Assembly: GCA_002311745.1 (NCBI GenBank)
Contig: DBZL01000054.1
Span: 1-64,000, forward strand
DNA: 64,000 bases
DNA from: Phycisphaerales bacterium UBA1161
Lineage (GTDB): Bacteria; Planctomycetota; Phycisphaerae; Tepidisphaerales; Tepidisphaeraceae
Direction: 5' to 3'
Shown: positions 44,549-52,618 of the stretch, in pieces
Position numbering within the stretch: the first letter of the stretch is position 1
How the letters are laid out: every line of letters begins with the position of its first letter
Position numbers and translations under genes: made by a program
The notes under the pieces: generated by a model
What the model saw: only the letters and a program-made list of their open reading frames with translations
Database searches by the model: none
Told to the model about the DNA's origin: nothing

Positions 44549-46027
44549 GTGTCGCAGCGCATTTGCAAGTCGTATCGGGTGCTTGTCGGGTTGGAAATCC
44601 ACGTTCAGCTTTGCACCAAATCCAAGATGTTTACCGGCGCGGCCAACGGTTTTGGCGGCGAGCCCAACACCCAAGTCGACGAGCAGGTCCTGGGCCTGCC
44701 TGGCGTCCTGCCGGTCATGAACAAACGGGCCGTGGAATACGCCATCAAAGTCGGCCTGGCGCTGAACTGCCAAGTCGCCCGCCGCACCAAGTGGGACCGC
44801 AAAAGCTATTACTACCCCGACCTGCCCAAGAACTATCAGATCAGCCAGTACGATAACCCCCTGTGCTACCAGGGCGAGTTCGAGCTGGTGCGCAAGGATG
44901 GCACCACCTGCAAAATCCGCATCCGCCGGGCCCACCTCGAGGAAGATGCCGGAAAACTCCTGCACGAAGCCCCGGGCGGATACCCCATCGACTTCAGCAT
45001 CGTCGACCTCAACCGCGCCGGCACCCCCCTGCTGGAAGTCGTCACCGAGCCGGACCTGGCCAGCCCCCAGGACGTCGCCCTCTTCGCTCAGGAGCTGCAA
45101 AAGTTGGTGCAGTTCCTCGGCGTCAGCCAGGGCCAGATGCAGATGGGCCACATGCGCTTCGAGCCCAACATCAATGTCCACATCACCGATCAGGACGACC
45201 AAGTCCACAAAACCGCCATCACCGAGATCAAAAACCTCAACAGCTTCAGCGTCCTGGAGCGCGCCTGCGCTTACGAAGTGCAGCGGCAAATCAGCCAGTG
45301 GCAGGAGACGGGCTCCCTGGGCCGCAAGAGCACCCATGGGTGGGATGAAGCCACGCAGACCACCTTCCTGCAGCGCGACAAGGAAGAGGCGCACGATTAC
45401 CGCTATTTCCCCGACCCCGATCTGGTTCCGGTGGAAGTTTCCGACCAGTGGCTGGCCGAGCTGAAGTCGCAGATCGGCGAATTGCCCGCGGCGCGGCGCC
45501 GGCGCTACGTCGAGGCCCTGGGCCTGCCCGCCACCGATGCCGCCATCTTGGCCTCCGACCGCGCCACCGGCGATTTTTACGAAGCCGCCGTCGCCGCCGG
45601 CGGCGAGCCCAAACGCGTCAGCAACCTCATCCTCGCCCACGGCCGCCGCCTGGCCAACACCAAAGCCGTTGCCCTGAGCGACATCGGCATCTCCCCCAAG
45701 CGATTTGGCGAAGTGGCCAAGCTCATCGACGCCAACAAAATCGCCGCCAGCAGCGCTGGTGCTCTGTTCGACAAGCTGGCCGAGGACGATTGTCCAGCCG
45801 AAAAGCTGGCCGCCGACCTGGGGCTGTTGCAGGTCAGCGACGCCGGCGCCATCGACGCCGCCATCGATACCGTGATTGCCGCCAATCCCAAGCCGCTTCA
45901 GGATTATCGCGCCGGCAAGCAGACCGCCTTCGGCGCCCTGGTCGGCCTGGTCATGAAAAACGGCAAAGGCCTCAACCCCAAAATGGTACAGGAGGCGCTG
46001 AAGCGCAAACTCGACAACACCCATTGA
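44549..46027 (+). CDS. gatB: Aspartyl/glutamyl-tRNA(Asn/Gln) amidotransferase subunit B
   Basis: tRNA-binding subunit of GatCAB, which converts Glu-tRNA-Gln and/or Asp-tRNA-Asn. 492 aa from the GTG at 44549 (opening MSQRICKSYRVLVGLEIHVQ); the frame is open to 44375 but the upstream part overlaps the PilZ gene antisense. Family blocks: VGLEIHVQLCTKSKMF, KSYYYPDLPKNYQISQYD, EDAGKLLHE, DLNRAGTPLLEVVTEPD, NINVH and the C-terminal YqeY-like domain ending KGLNPKMVQEALKRKL. A TATACT -10-like box lies at about 44514. gatA and gatC are not in the window, so the subunits are encoded at separate loci. Confidence 0.97.
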   Translation: MSQRICKSYRVLVGLEIHVQLCTKSKMFTGAANGFGGEPNTQVDEQVLGLPGVLPVMNKRAVEYAIKVGLALNCQVARRTKWDRKSYYYPDLPKNYQISQYDNPLCYQGEFELVRKDGTTCKIRIRRAHLEEDAGKLLHEAPGGYPIDFSIVDLNRAGTPLLEVVTEPDLASPQDVALFAQELQKLVQFLGVSQGQMQMGHMRFEPNINVHITDQDDQVHKTAITEIKNLNSFSVLERACAYEVQRQISQWQETGSLGRKSTHGWDEATQTTFLQRDKEEAHDYRYFPDPDLVPVEVSDQWLAELKSQIGELPAARRRRYVEALGLPATDAAILASDRATGDFYEAAVAAGGEPKRVSNLILAHGRRLANTKAVALSDIGISPKRFGEVAKLIDANKIAASSAGALFDKLAEDDCPAEKLAADLGLLQVSDAGAIDAAIDTVIAANPKPLQDYRAGKQTAFGALVGLVMKNGKGLNPKMVQEALKRKLDNTH

Positions 46028-46087
46028 CGAACACGCTGGTATAGTCTAGGATATACGCCACTCGGGAGCATACCATGGAGAAGTGGC

Positions 46088-46279
46088 ATGCCCAACGTAG
46101 AGCGTTTCGCGGAGTTGCGGCGGTTATTGGAGCGTGATGGTTGGACGTTGGTGCGGATCAAAGGCTCCCACCACATTTTTCATAAACCTGGAGTTCGGCA
46201 ACTGGTCATTCCGGTGCATCGCGGCACAGTGAAACCGTGGTATGTCAAGCAAATCCGGCAAATCCTCCAAGGCCATTGA
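46088..46279 (+). CDS. hicA: HicA-type mRNA interferase toxin
   Basis: 63-aa toxin of a type II toxin-antitoxin pair, cleaving mRNA. It has the HicA dsRBD-like fold signatures: ELRRLLERDGWTLVRIKGSH (about residues 9-28) and the catalytic His in GSHHIF (about residue 27), followed by LVIPVHRGTVKPWYVKQIRQ. The ATG at 46088 lies 60 bp after gatB. The antitoxin frame starts inside it at 46242, an overlap of 38 bp, so translation is coupled. TATAGT and GATATAC patches upstream (46037-46054) may form the promoter. Confidence 0.93.
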   Translation: MPNVERFAELRRLLERDGWTLVRIKGSHHIFHKPGVRQLVIPVHRGTVKPWYVKQIRQILQGH

Positions 46280-46649
46280 TCGGCCGTTCGACCCTGACGT
46301 GCTTCGTCGCGCCAGAAAAATCGCCGAATCGTACCAGATTGTGATTCAATTCGAGGACGGCGAATATTATGGCCGCGGCGTTGAGCTTCCCAACGCGATG
46401 AACGACGGCAAGACGCCGGACGAGTGTGTTGCGGCGACCCGCGACATCCTGACCACGCTGGTGGCGTATATGCTGGAAAACGGCGAAACGCCACCACCCC
46501 CGGCGTCGGAGAACAAGCGGACCGAGCAGATCAACATTCGTCTGACGGCTGAAGAAAAACTGCGGCTCGAAGAAGCCGCTCGAAGCAAGGGATTTCGCGG
46601 AGTCAGCGATTTCGTCAGGACCGCGAGCCTGTCCACATTGGGCAAATGA
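46242..46649 (+). CDS. hicB: HicB-type antitoxin
   Basis: 135 aa. The central HicB RNase-H-like fold is seen as IVIQFEDGEYYGRGVELPNA (about residues 33-52) and DECVAATRDILTTLVAYMLE (about 60-79). The C-terminal part (INIRLTAEEKLRLEEAARSK, FRGVSDFVRTASLS) is a ribbon-helix-helix-like DNA-binding module, allowing autorepression of hicAB. It begins within hicA. The N-terminal 25 residues (SSKSGKSSKAIDRPFDPDVL) precede the fold and may be shorter if a later start is used. Antitoxin after toxin is the usual hicAB order. Confidence 0.9.
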   Translation: MSSKSGKSSKAIDRPFDPDVLRRARKIAESYQIVIQFEDGEYYGRGVELPNAMNDGKTPDECVAATRDILTTLVAYMLENGETPPPPASENKRTEQINIRLTAEEKLRLEEAARSKGFRGVSDFVRTASLSTLGK

Positions 46650-46664
46650 CGGTTTTTTCGCTTC

Positions 46665-46838
46665 ATGGCTATCGCGCCCATGTCCAATCGCCGGCCGATC
46701 CGCCCCTACGGAGCGTTTCACCGCTCCAAGCGCCGCAGCCGTGTCGACACCCTGGTCATCCTCGAAGGCCCGGCGCGCCCTCGCGGCATCCGCCGTGCCC
46801 TGTCGGCCATCGCGCGCCTGGTCTTTCGCCGTCGTTGA
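46665..46838 (+). CDS. Possible small basic protein upstream of DUF971 gene
   Basis: A 57-aa frame (start MAIAPMSNRRPIRPYGAFHR, end RLVFRRR) is very rich in Arg. It ends 2 bp before the ATG of the DUF971 gene, and the latter has no ribosome-binding site of its own, so translational coupling would explain how it is translated. There is no recognisable family, and no good ribosome-binding site in front of this frame. Offered as a low-confidence candidate. Confidence 0.35.
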   Translation: MAIAPMSNRRPIRPYGAFHRSKRRSRVDTLVILEGPARPRGIRRALSAIARLVFRRR

Positions 46839-46840
46839 AA

Positions 46841-47170
46841 ATGTCCGCCTCGCAAGCCACCCCCGCCAAGCTCGATCTCAAGCGCGATGAGAAACTGGAA
46901 ATCCTCTGGACCGACGGGACGCGCAGCGTCTACACCGTGGCGTATCTCCGCTCGATGTGCCCCTGCGCCGCCTGCAAGCAGATTCGCCAGGACCAGCAGG
47001 CGCAAAAGTCGCGACTGAATATTCTGCCCGGCAACTACGCCAAGCCGCTATCCGTCGTCCACGCCGAACTGGTCGGCAACTACGCCCTGCGCATCGACTG
47101 GTCGGACGATCACGGCAGCGGCATCTACTCTTTCGAGTATCTGCGCTCGATCAGCCCCGGCGAGAGCTAA
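46841..47170 (+). CDS. DUF971 domain protein
   Basis: 109 aa. The DUF971 core is clear: LDLKRDEKLEILWTDGTRSV (about residues 10-29), YLRSMCPCAACK with the conserved Cys cluster (about 34-45), and AELVGNYALRIDWSDDHGSG followed by IYSFEYLRSI (about 74-103). DUF971 is the N-terminal domain of gamma-butyrobetaine hydroxylase-like proteins and also occurs alone near Fe-S cluster proteins. Its Cys-x-Cys-x-x-Cys pattern may bind metal. Start ATG 46841 is 2 bp after the small basic frame; the open frame extends upstream to 46646 without homology. No functional neighbour is evident. Confidence 0.88.
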   Translation: MSASQATPAKLDLKRDEKLEILWTDGTRSVYTVAYLRSMCPCAACKQIRQDQQAQKSRLNILPGNYAKPLSVVHAELVGNYALRIDWSDDHGSGIYSFEYLRSISPGES

Positions 47171-47228
47171 GCGCTGCGTCTCTTGGGCTTGGCGTCTCGG
47201 CGGCTAGCGGCGTATACTCATCCACCAC

Positions 47229-47310
47229 GCCCAGGTGGCGGAATTGGCAGACGCACTACTTTGAGGTGGTAGCGCCGCAAGGCGTGCAGGTTCAAATCCT
47301 GTCCTGGGCA
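47229..47310 (+). tRNA. tRNA-Leu (anticodon GAG)
   Basis: 82-nt tRNA. Acceptor stem GCCCAGG pairs with CCTGGGC, discriminator A at 47310. The anticodon stem CTACT/GGTAG closes the loop TTGAGGT, giving anticodon GAG. A long variable arm (AGCGCCGCAAGGCGT) marks class II, as for leucine. The T-arm loop is TTCAAAT. CCA is not encoded. Confidence 0.95.
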
Positions 47311-47339
47311 CTGCGCCAGCGCTCCTCCGAGCCGGGGAC

Positions 47340-48554
47340 TCACAACGATAACACCAGCGACACTTCGCCGCCGAGTTCGGTGAAGTGCCGGGCAAAGTCG
47401 CCGGAGAATCCCGCGCGGAGGAGCGTGCCGCTGCCGATCTTCCAGCCGACGCCGGCGGTGGGCGTCCAATAGTTGGGCACCGCGCCGTGATGGAGGAAAT
47501 TGCTGTAGGCGCCGCCGGCGTCGAAAATCAATTCTCCGCCGTTGGGCTGATACGTCGCCTGCACGCCGTTCTTGAGCAGCCACTGATCCACCGGCACGTC
47601 GAAGTTGTAGCTGCCGACGGTGACGCCGACGTTGCCGATGTAATCGATCTGATCGGCCAGCGTGAAGGTGAAGTCGCCCATGCGATAAGAAAGGCTGCTG
47701 GTACCGCCCCCGCCCACCAGGATGGAGCCCTCGGCCAGGTCGTAGGAGCCCGAGATTCCGCCGAAACCCCAGGGAGTGAACTGCCAATTGAGCCCATCTT
47801 CATCCGGTGCACGCCGGATGAACGTGACGGGCAGGCCGATGATCTCGGCGACCGTGACGACGGCGCTTCCGGCGACGGAGCGATAGTCGACATCGGTAAT
47901 CAGATCGAGGCCGACGTTTTCGGTGAAACGGATGTCGCCGCCGAAGGAGACCCCCCCGAAGTTGCCGTTAAGCCCCGCGGCGCGCGATGTGCCGCCGTCC
48001 ACGTCCAACGGCATCGGCGCGACGTGCTGCGGATCGTACACGCTCTGCGTGAGCGACGGCTCGAGACCGAAGCGGTTGAACGCGTCATCCGCAATCAGCG
48101 CCGTCGACGCCAGCGGGTTGCCGTCGATGGATGCCACCAACGACATCCTGTTCATCGAGATCAAGAATTGGGCGTAAGCGTTGGCCCCGTCGCTCTTGAT
48201 GAAATTCTCGATCTGGGTTTGCAGATCGGAGGAGCTGGTGCCGGTGAACGTTCGGGTGAACCCGGTGCTGGGAAAGGTCAGCGTCGCCTGGGTATGCGCC
48301 GCGTTTTCCGTGAACACCGCGGCGTTGGGCACGCCGCCGTACGTCAGCGTGCCGCTAAAACCCTGGCCGGCCAAGACGGTGAACTGATCTTCCTGGTTGA
48401 TTAAATGATTGGTCAGGTCGATGATATTGCGTCCGCCGACGGTCACGGTGGTCCCGCTCGTGCCCGTGGCCGAGAGCGAGAAGAATTGATCCGCCCTGGC
48501 AAAACCGATCGCCATCCCCAGCACCACCGCAAAAATAGTTCCAATGCGCCCCAT
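47340..48554 (-). CDS. Secreted beta-rich protein, possible outer-membrane protein
   Basis: Not recognised as a named family. From the ATG at 48554 (AAAGGAGG upstream) the product has 404 aa. A signal peptide MGRIGTIFAVVLGMAIGFAR is cleaved near ARA-DQFF. The rest is rich in Gly, Thr, Ser and alternating hydrophobic residues. The C-terminal half (about 190-404) shows amphipathic strand pairs (GVSFGGDIRFTENVGLDL, AGVGWKIGSGTLLRAGFSGD) and ends in a strand closing GGEVSLVLSL, as in autotransporter-like or porin-like beta-barrels. It might also be a soluble extracellular beta protein. A single gene, convergent with tRNA-Leu. Confidence 0.7.
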   Translation of the reverse strand: MGRIGTIFAVVLGMAIGFARADQFFSLSATGTSGTTVTVGGRNIIDLTNHLINQEDQFTVLAGQGFSGTLTYGGVPNAAVFTENAAHTQATLTFPSTGFTRTFTGTSSSDLQTQIENFIKSDGANAYAQFLISMNRMSLVASIDGNPLASTALIADDAFNRFGLEPSLTQSVYDPQHVAPMPLDVDGGTSRAAGLNGNFGGVSFGGDIRFTENVGLDLITDVDYRSVAGSAVVTVAEIIGLPVTFIRRAPDEDGLNWQFTPWGFGGISGSYDLAEGSILVGGGGTSSLSYRMGDFTFTLADQIDYIGNVGVTVGSYNFDVPVDQWLLKNGVQATYQPNGGELIFDAGGAYSNFLHHGAVPNYWTPTAGVGWKIGSGTLLRAGFSGDFARHFTELGGEVSLVLSL

Positions 48555-48647
48555 AGAAGTGCCTCCTTTCATGAATGGACCAGCATTTTTTACCGAGGAG
48601 CACGGGGCAAATCCACCCCTTCCTACTTCTCTGGCAATTCGCGAACG

Positions 48648-49346
48648 TCAAGTTGAGCCCACGGACGCATCAAGGCCAACGAACGAAAATCCTTCCCCTC
48701 TCAACCGCGCAATCAGAGATGATGTGATTTCGATCACGCGCAAATCCAAATCCGAATCGCTCAGGTTCTTCTGCCTCATTTCCGAGGCCGGAACGTAATC
48801 GTGCAGCAGAACAATGCCGCCGTTGATCGCCTGCAGGCGCGACACGATCATGTTCACGCAACCGGCTACATTCTGCCCTTGGCGGAAGGTGATCTCCCAA
48901 TCCTGGCCGTCGGCATCCCATCCCACCGGCCCGCAATAGCCCTTGACCGCAAAGTCACCACAGCCGTAGGGCGGCCTAAACCAAATGGCCTTACCCAGAT
49001 AATCGCGTACCTTGGCGCGGCACCGCTTGAGTTGTTGCTTGGCTATCGCCGCGGAAGAAAAGGGCTTGTGTTCATCTCCATGCAGAGCGATGCCATGGCC
49101 ACAGTCCACGATGACGTCCAGAGCGCCGCGGTGAAGCGGAACGTTTTCGCCGAGCACGAAAAACATCGCGGGTACCTTCTCCTGGCGGAGCAGTCTCGCC
49201 AGGTCGGCCGATTGCGGGCCGGGACCGTCATCGAACGTCAGCGCCACGCACCGCGGAGGAAGCGGAGGCGAGCCGCTGAGCTTGCGAAAGTTCTCAGGCT
49301 CGCCGTTCATCGGGCGCATTTTCGCCGGCGCTGCCAGACGCCGCAA
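48648..49346 (-). CDS. Polysaccharide deacetylase (NodB/CE4 domain)
   Basis: Removes N- or O-acetyl groups from glycans by family. The CE4 motifs are present: TFDDGPGPQS with the metal- and base-Asp pair (about residues 36-46), HGIALHGDEHKPF with the metal-binding His pair, WFRPPYG and the C-terminal LLHDY. No signal peptide is obvious, and the first 30 residues are uncertain: ATGs at 49346, 49319 and 49310 are all open, and the first overlaps the hemL-fragment. The 49310 start (MNGEPENFRK) is plausible. It lies directly after the hemL 3'-end fragment on the same strand, as if it had originally followed hemL. Confidence 0.88.
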   Translation of the reverse strand: MRRLAAPAKMRPMNGEPENFRKLSGSPPLPPRCVALTFDDGPGPQSADLARLLRQEKVPAMFFVLGENVPLHRGALDVIVDCGHGIALHGDEHKPFSSAAIAKQQLKRCRAKVRDYLGKAIWFRPPYGCGDFAVKGYCGPVGWDADGQDWEITFRQGQNVAGCVNMIVSRLQAINGGIVLLHDYVPASEMRQKNLSDSDLDLRVIEITSSLIARLRGEGFSFVGLDASVGST

Positions 49347-49560
49347 CGCGGCCGACCGATTTCATCGCCTTTTTCGCGGCCGCGATGGTCCGGTCGATGT
49401 GATCTTGGCCGTGGTCAAGGCCGATGAACCAGGCCTCGAACTTACTGGGGGGTAGGAAAATTCCTTGCTCAAGCATGGCGTGAAAGAACGCGTACGTCTT
49501 GGGATCAACGGACCAGCAGAGCTGTCCCGTGTTCGTCCCCCAGCCTGAGGTCTCGTTCAC
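49294..49560 (-). pseudogene. Partial duplicate of the hemL 3' end
   Basis: This 88-codon frame has no N-terminal enzyme domain but repeats the C-terminus of the intact hemL at 50322: FHAMLEQGIFLPPSKFEAWF, then IGLDHGQDHIDRTIAA and AKKAMKSVGRV. At DNA level 49346-49505 and 50329-50491 match at roughly 90 percent with a 3-bp indel. Upstream, TNTGQLCWSVDPKTY still aligns weakly with TNYQQATACDAQAY of hemL. It ends in an extra tail (AASGSAGENAPDERRA). It is therefore a remnant, not a functional aminotransferase. A vapBC pair lies between it and hemL, as though inserted into the hemL 3' end. Confidence 0.88.
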
Positions 49561-49566
49561 GAACCT

Positions 49567-49986
49567 TTACTTGATGGTCACGGCCAGGTTGACACCTTCG
49601 TCGGCCGCCGCTTCGGACAGGGATTCATCGAGGGAGGCCAAGGGCAAGCCCAAACGCATCGCGAGTTCGAGGTATGCCGCGTCGTACGCGCTGAGCGTGT
49701 GCTTTTCGGCCAACCGTTGCACGTCGCGGCGTTGGTCCGCGGTCAGAGCCGGCTGCAACGTCACCGGCAACCGGTCAAACGCTTCAGAAAGTTGCTTGAG
49801 CTGCCTGCCCGAAATCCGTTTGCGACGCTCGGCCATGAGCAGGATATTCGTCACTTCGAGTTGCAGCAGCCCAGGCGCCGTCGCACCCTCGCGAGCGATC
49901 CGATTTGCCAGCTTGTCGCATGCTTCGCTCGCTTCGTGCGGCAGGAACAGGCTTGCCACAAACGAAGCATCGATCACGAATTTCAT
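49567..49986 (-). CDS. vapC: VapC-type PIN-domain toxin
   Basis: 139-aa ribonuclease toxin. The PIN acidic residues are seen in FVIDASFVASLFLP (Asp near residue 5), LLQLEVTNILL (Glu near 43), LSAYDAAYLELAM (Asp near 98) and LASLDESLSEAA (Asp near 116). Start ATG 49986 (MKFVIDASF) overlaps the antitoxin stop as ATGA, so the longer frame to 50007 is not used. It ends 6 bp before the hemL-fragment frame. Cleavage targets of VapC proteins are usually tRNAs or rRNA; the target here is unknown. Confidence 0.92.
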   Translation of the reverse strand: MKFVIDASFVASLFLPHEASEACDKLANRIAREGATAPGLLQLEVTNILLMAERRKRISGRQLKQLSEAFDRLPVTLQPALTADQRRDVQRLAEKHTLSAYDAAYLELAMRLGLPLASLDESLSEAAADEGVNLAVTIK

Positions 49987-50249
49987 CGGCGGCCTTCGTT
50001 TTTCCAAGAATGGATCTCATCACGGGAGGCCTTTTTGCCGCCCGCTCGAAGTGATGCCCGCACCTCACGAAACGCCGCCAGTGCCAAGTTCCCCTCCTCG
50101 GCCGACCGCTTTTTGGCGGGCACGAGCTTGGCGACCGGCTGGCCGTGTCGGGTGATCACCAATTCCTCGCCGGCGGCCACCCGGTCAAGCAGTCGGCCAA
50201 GGCGGTTCTTGGCATCGAAGGCGGTAACCATTTGTGAGCGGGAGACCAT
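49983..50249 (-). CDS. Phd/YefM-type antitoxin (VapB role)
   Basis: 88 aa. The N-terminal Phd/YefM fold reads MVTAFDAKNRLGRLLDRVAA (about 7-26) and GEELVITRHGQPVAKLVPAK (about 27-46), which binds DNA for autorepression. The C-terminal half is a charged toxin-neutralising tail (ALAAFREVRASLRAGGKKAS). ATG at 50249 is annotated; the internal ATG at 50231 is an alternative. The stop is coupled to vapC. The pair lies between intact hemL and a second copy of the hemL 3' end. Confidence 0.9.
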   Translation of the reverse strand: MVSRSQMVTAFDAKNRLGRLLDRVAAGEELVITRHGQPVAKLVPAKKRSAEEGNLALAAFREVRASLRAGGKKASRDEIHSWKNEGRR

Positions 50250-50321
50250 GCCTTTAGTCTAGACCATCTGGCTAGGACAAGCAAACGACCCTTTTGATTG
50301 CCGCATCGCGTGGGGCGGCGA

Positions 50322-51641
50322 CTAGTCGACGCGGCCGACCGCCTTCATGGCTTTTTTCGTGGCCGCGATGGTCCGGTCGATGTGCTCTTGGCCATGGGCA
50401 AGGCCGATGAACCAGGCCTCGAACTTACTGGGGGGCAGGAAAATTCCCTGCTCGAGCATGGCGTGGAAGAACGCCGCGTACGCCTGGGCATCGCACGCGG
50501 TCGCCTGCTGGTAATTGGTCACTGCGCCGCCGCTGTGGCTCACGAAAAAGGGCGTCAGCATCGACCCCACGCGATTGACCGCCAGCGGCACGCTCGCCTC
50601 ATCCGCGGCTGCCCGCAGCCCCGCGGCCAGCGCCTCGCCGCGCTGCTCCAAGCTCTCGTACGTCCCCGGCTCCTTGAGAATCCGCAGCGTCTCCAGCCCG
50701 GCGCTGGTTGCCAACGGATTTCCGCTGAGCGTTCCGGCCTGATAGACCGCCCCCGCCGGGCTGATCTTCTCCATCAGTTGCCGCGAGCCGCCGTACGCGC
50801 CCACCGGCAGTCCGCCGCCGATGATCTTGCCCAGGCACGTCAAGTCCGGCTTGATCCCGTACAGCACCTGCGCTCCGCCCCAGGCGACGCGGAAACCGGT
50901 CATGACTTCATCAAAAATCAGCAGGGTTCCGCGTGCGTCGCAAAGCTGTCGCAATCCCTGCAAGTACCCCGCCGCCGGTGGAACCACGCCCATGTTCCCC
51001 GCCACCGGCTCGACGATGAAACACGCCAACTCATCGGCGTATTTGCCGAAGACTTCCTTGGCCGCATCGAGATCGTTGTACGGGACCACTACCGTCAGCG
51101 CGGCAACCGCCGCCGGCACGCCCGGACTCGACGGCGTGCCCAGCGTCAGCGCCCCGCTGCCGGCTTGGACGAGCAAACCATCGGCATGTCCGTGATACCC
51201 GCCCGCGCATTTGACGATCTTGTCTCGCCCCGTGGCCGCGCGGGCCAGGCGAATGGCGCTCATGACCGCTTCGGTGCCGCTGTTGACGAAGCGCAGCATC
51301 TGCACGGATGGAATAGCCGCGACGATCTCGCCGGCCAGCAGCGTTTCCGTTTCCGTCGGCGCCCCGAAGCTGGTTCCGCGTCCCACCGCCTTGCTGATCG
51401 CCGCCACCACGCGCTCGTGGGCGTGTCCCGCGATCAGCGGCCCGTAGCTGGCCACGTAATCAATGTACGAATGGCCGTCGATGTCCTTGACGATGCACCC
51501 GGTTGCCTCGCGGATGAAGATCGGCGTCCCGCCCACCGCCGCAAACGCCCGCACCGGCGACGACACGCCCCCCGGCATCACCCGCTTGGCCTTGGCAAAC
51601 GCCGCCTGCGACTGCTTCCGCGATCGCCCGCTTTCTTGCAT
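50322..51641 (-). CDS. hemL: Glutamate-1-semialdehyde 2,1-aminomutase
   Basis: PLP-dependent aminomutase forming 5-aminolevulinate, in the C5 pathway of tetrapyrrole synthesis with hemA (partly encoded at the right edge). 439 aa. The N-terminus reads AFAKAKRVMPGGVSSPVRAF. FVNSGTEAVMSAIRLARAAT (about 118-137) and LIFDEVMTGFRVAWGG (about 238-253) are aminotransferase blocks. The PLP lysine is in CLGKIIGGGLPVGAYGG (about 270-286). The C-terminus PSKFEAWFIGLAHGQEHIDR is closely matched by the fragment at 49294-49560, so the intact copy may have acquired or kept a replacement end. It is followed by vapBC after 72 bp and preceded by tsf. Confidence 0.96.
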   Translation of the reverse strand: MQESGRSRKQSQAAFAKAKRVMPGGVSSPVRAFAAVGGTPIFIREATGCIVKDIDGHSYIDYVASYGPLIAGHAHERVVAAISKAVGRGTSFGAPTETETLLAGEIVAAIPSVQMLRFVNSGTEAVMSAIRLARAATGRDKIVKCAGGYHGHADGLLVQAGSGALTLGTPSSPGVPAAVAALTVVVPYNDLDAAKEVFGKYADELACFIVEPVAGNMGVVPPAAGYLQGLRQLCDARGTLLIFDEVMTGFRVAWGGAQVLYGIKPDLTCLGKIIGGGLPVGAYGGSRQLMEKISPAGAVYQAGTLSGNPLATSAGLETLRILKEPGTYESLEQRGEALAAGLRAAADEASVPLAVNRVGSMLTPFFVSHSGGAVTNYQQATACDAQAYAAFFHAMLEQGIFLPPSKFEAWFIGLAHGQEHIDRTIAATKKAMKAVGRVD

Positions 51642-51681
51642 CGCCCGTCACCCGCTAAGGGCCGCCGCCCGGCGCACGCCG

Positions 51682-52497
51682 CTACTGCCCCACTTCGATG
51701 CGGACGTATTTCTCCAGGTCGGCTCCCTTGCTCTTGAGGAAATTGGCCACCGATCCTTTGAACACCTCGGCGTTGATGAACTCCTGATCGAGCAGGACCT
51801 TTTCGGCGTAAAAGCTGTTGAGCTTTCCCTCGGCGATTTTTTCGGCGATGGCCTGCGGCTTGCCCGTCAACTTCGCCTGCTCGACGGCGATCTCCTTTTC
51901 CTTGGCCACCAGCTCCGCCGGCACGTCCCGCCGCGCCAGCGCGATCGGCCGCGCCGCCGCGATGTGCATGGACAGGTTCCGCACCACCTCCTGGTCCGCA
52001 TTTCCCGCCACCGCCACCAGCACCGCGATCTTGCCTTTGCCGCCCGCGCTGTAGATGTATTTCCCAATCACGCCGGAATGGCTCGCCAGCGTCGCCGACC
52101 GGCCGATCTGGATGTTCTCTCCCGTCTGCTGGGCCACGCTGACCAGCTCCGCCTTCAGCGCCCCGTCTTCCGCCAGTTTTGCGTCGGGATTTTCCAGCAG
52201 TTTCTGGGCCGCCGCTTCCGCGATCCTGCCCACCGGCTCGCTCTTGGCGGTGAAGTCGGTATTGCAGTTGATCTCGACGATCACCCCGCGTTTGCCGTCG
52301 CCCGAAACCGCCGCGGTGACGCGCCCCTCGGTGGCCGCCCGTCCGATGATCGACGTTTTAACCCCCTTCTTGCGGAAGGATTCGATCGCCTTCTCCACGT
52401 CGCCGCCGGTTTCGGCCAGCGCCCGCTTGCATTCCATCATGCCCAGGCCGGTTTTGCCCCGAAGTTCGTTGACCAGTTTGGCCGTGATTTCCGCCAT
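51682..52497 (-). CDS. tsf: Elongation factor Ts
   Basis: GDP/GTP exchange factor for EF-Tu. 271 aa from the ATG at 52497 (MAEITAKLVNELRGKTGLGM; GGAG upstream). The TGLGMMECKRAL helix of the N-terminal domain, EINCNTDFTAKSE (EF-Tu-contact TDFxAK) near residue 80, and the dimer-domain/coiled-coil part are present. The frame is open to 52542 but the upstream part lies in an intergenic repeat. It follows rpsB on the same strand in the usual rpsB-tsf order, separated by the repeat element at 52516-52612. Confidence 0.96.
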   Translation of the reverse strand: MAEITAKLVNELRGKTGLGMMECKRALAETGGDVEKAIESFRKKGVKTSIIGRAATEGRVTAAVSGDGKRGVIVEINCNTDFTAKSEPVGRIAEAAAQKLLENPDAKLAEDGALKAELVSVAQQTGENIQIGRSATLASHSGVIGKYIYSAGGKGKIAVLVAVAGNADQEVVRNLSMHIAAARPIALARRDVPAELVAKEKEIAVEQAKLTGKPQAIAEKIAEGKLNSFYAEKVLLDQEFINAEVFKGSVANFLKSKGADLEKYVRIEVGQ

Positions 52498-52515
52498 GAA
52501 AACTCCAATGAATTT

Positions 52516-52612
52516 CAGCCACAGATTCAAAGACAGATGCACACAGATGCCATTTCAAATCTCAAATTTGAAATTTGAAATCTGAAATCCCATCTGTGTT
52601 CATCTGTGGCAA
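52516..52612. repeat. Inverted CACAGATG element with TTTGAAA heptamers
   Basis: CCACAGAT and ACACAGATG units on the left (52519-52550) face CATCTGTGTTCATCTGTGG on the right (52590-52612). Between them AAATTTGAAATTTGAAATCT heptamer-like repeats form a second A/T-rich palindrome. It separates rpsB from tsf and may attenuate or process the shared transcript. Confidence 0.7.
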
Positions 52613-52618
52613 TATGAT

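Noticed and set aside
44531..46024. 497-codon open frame antisense to gatB
   Set aside because: Exactly mirrors gatB, rich in Gly/Asp/Val without any motif; shadow frame.
49294..49560. Independent small gene encoding an 88-aa protein
   Set aside because: Its sequence is that of the HemL C-terminus and lacks the PLP-binding part, so it is treated as a remnant.
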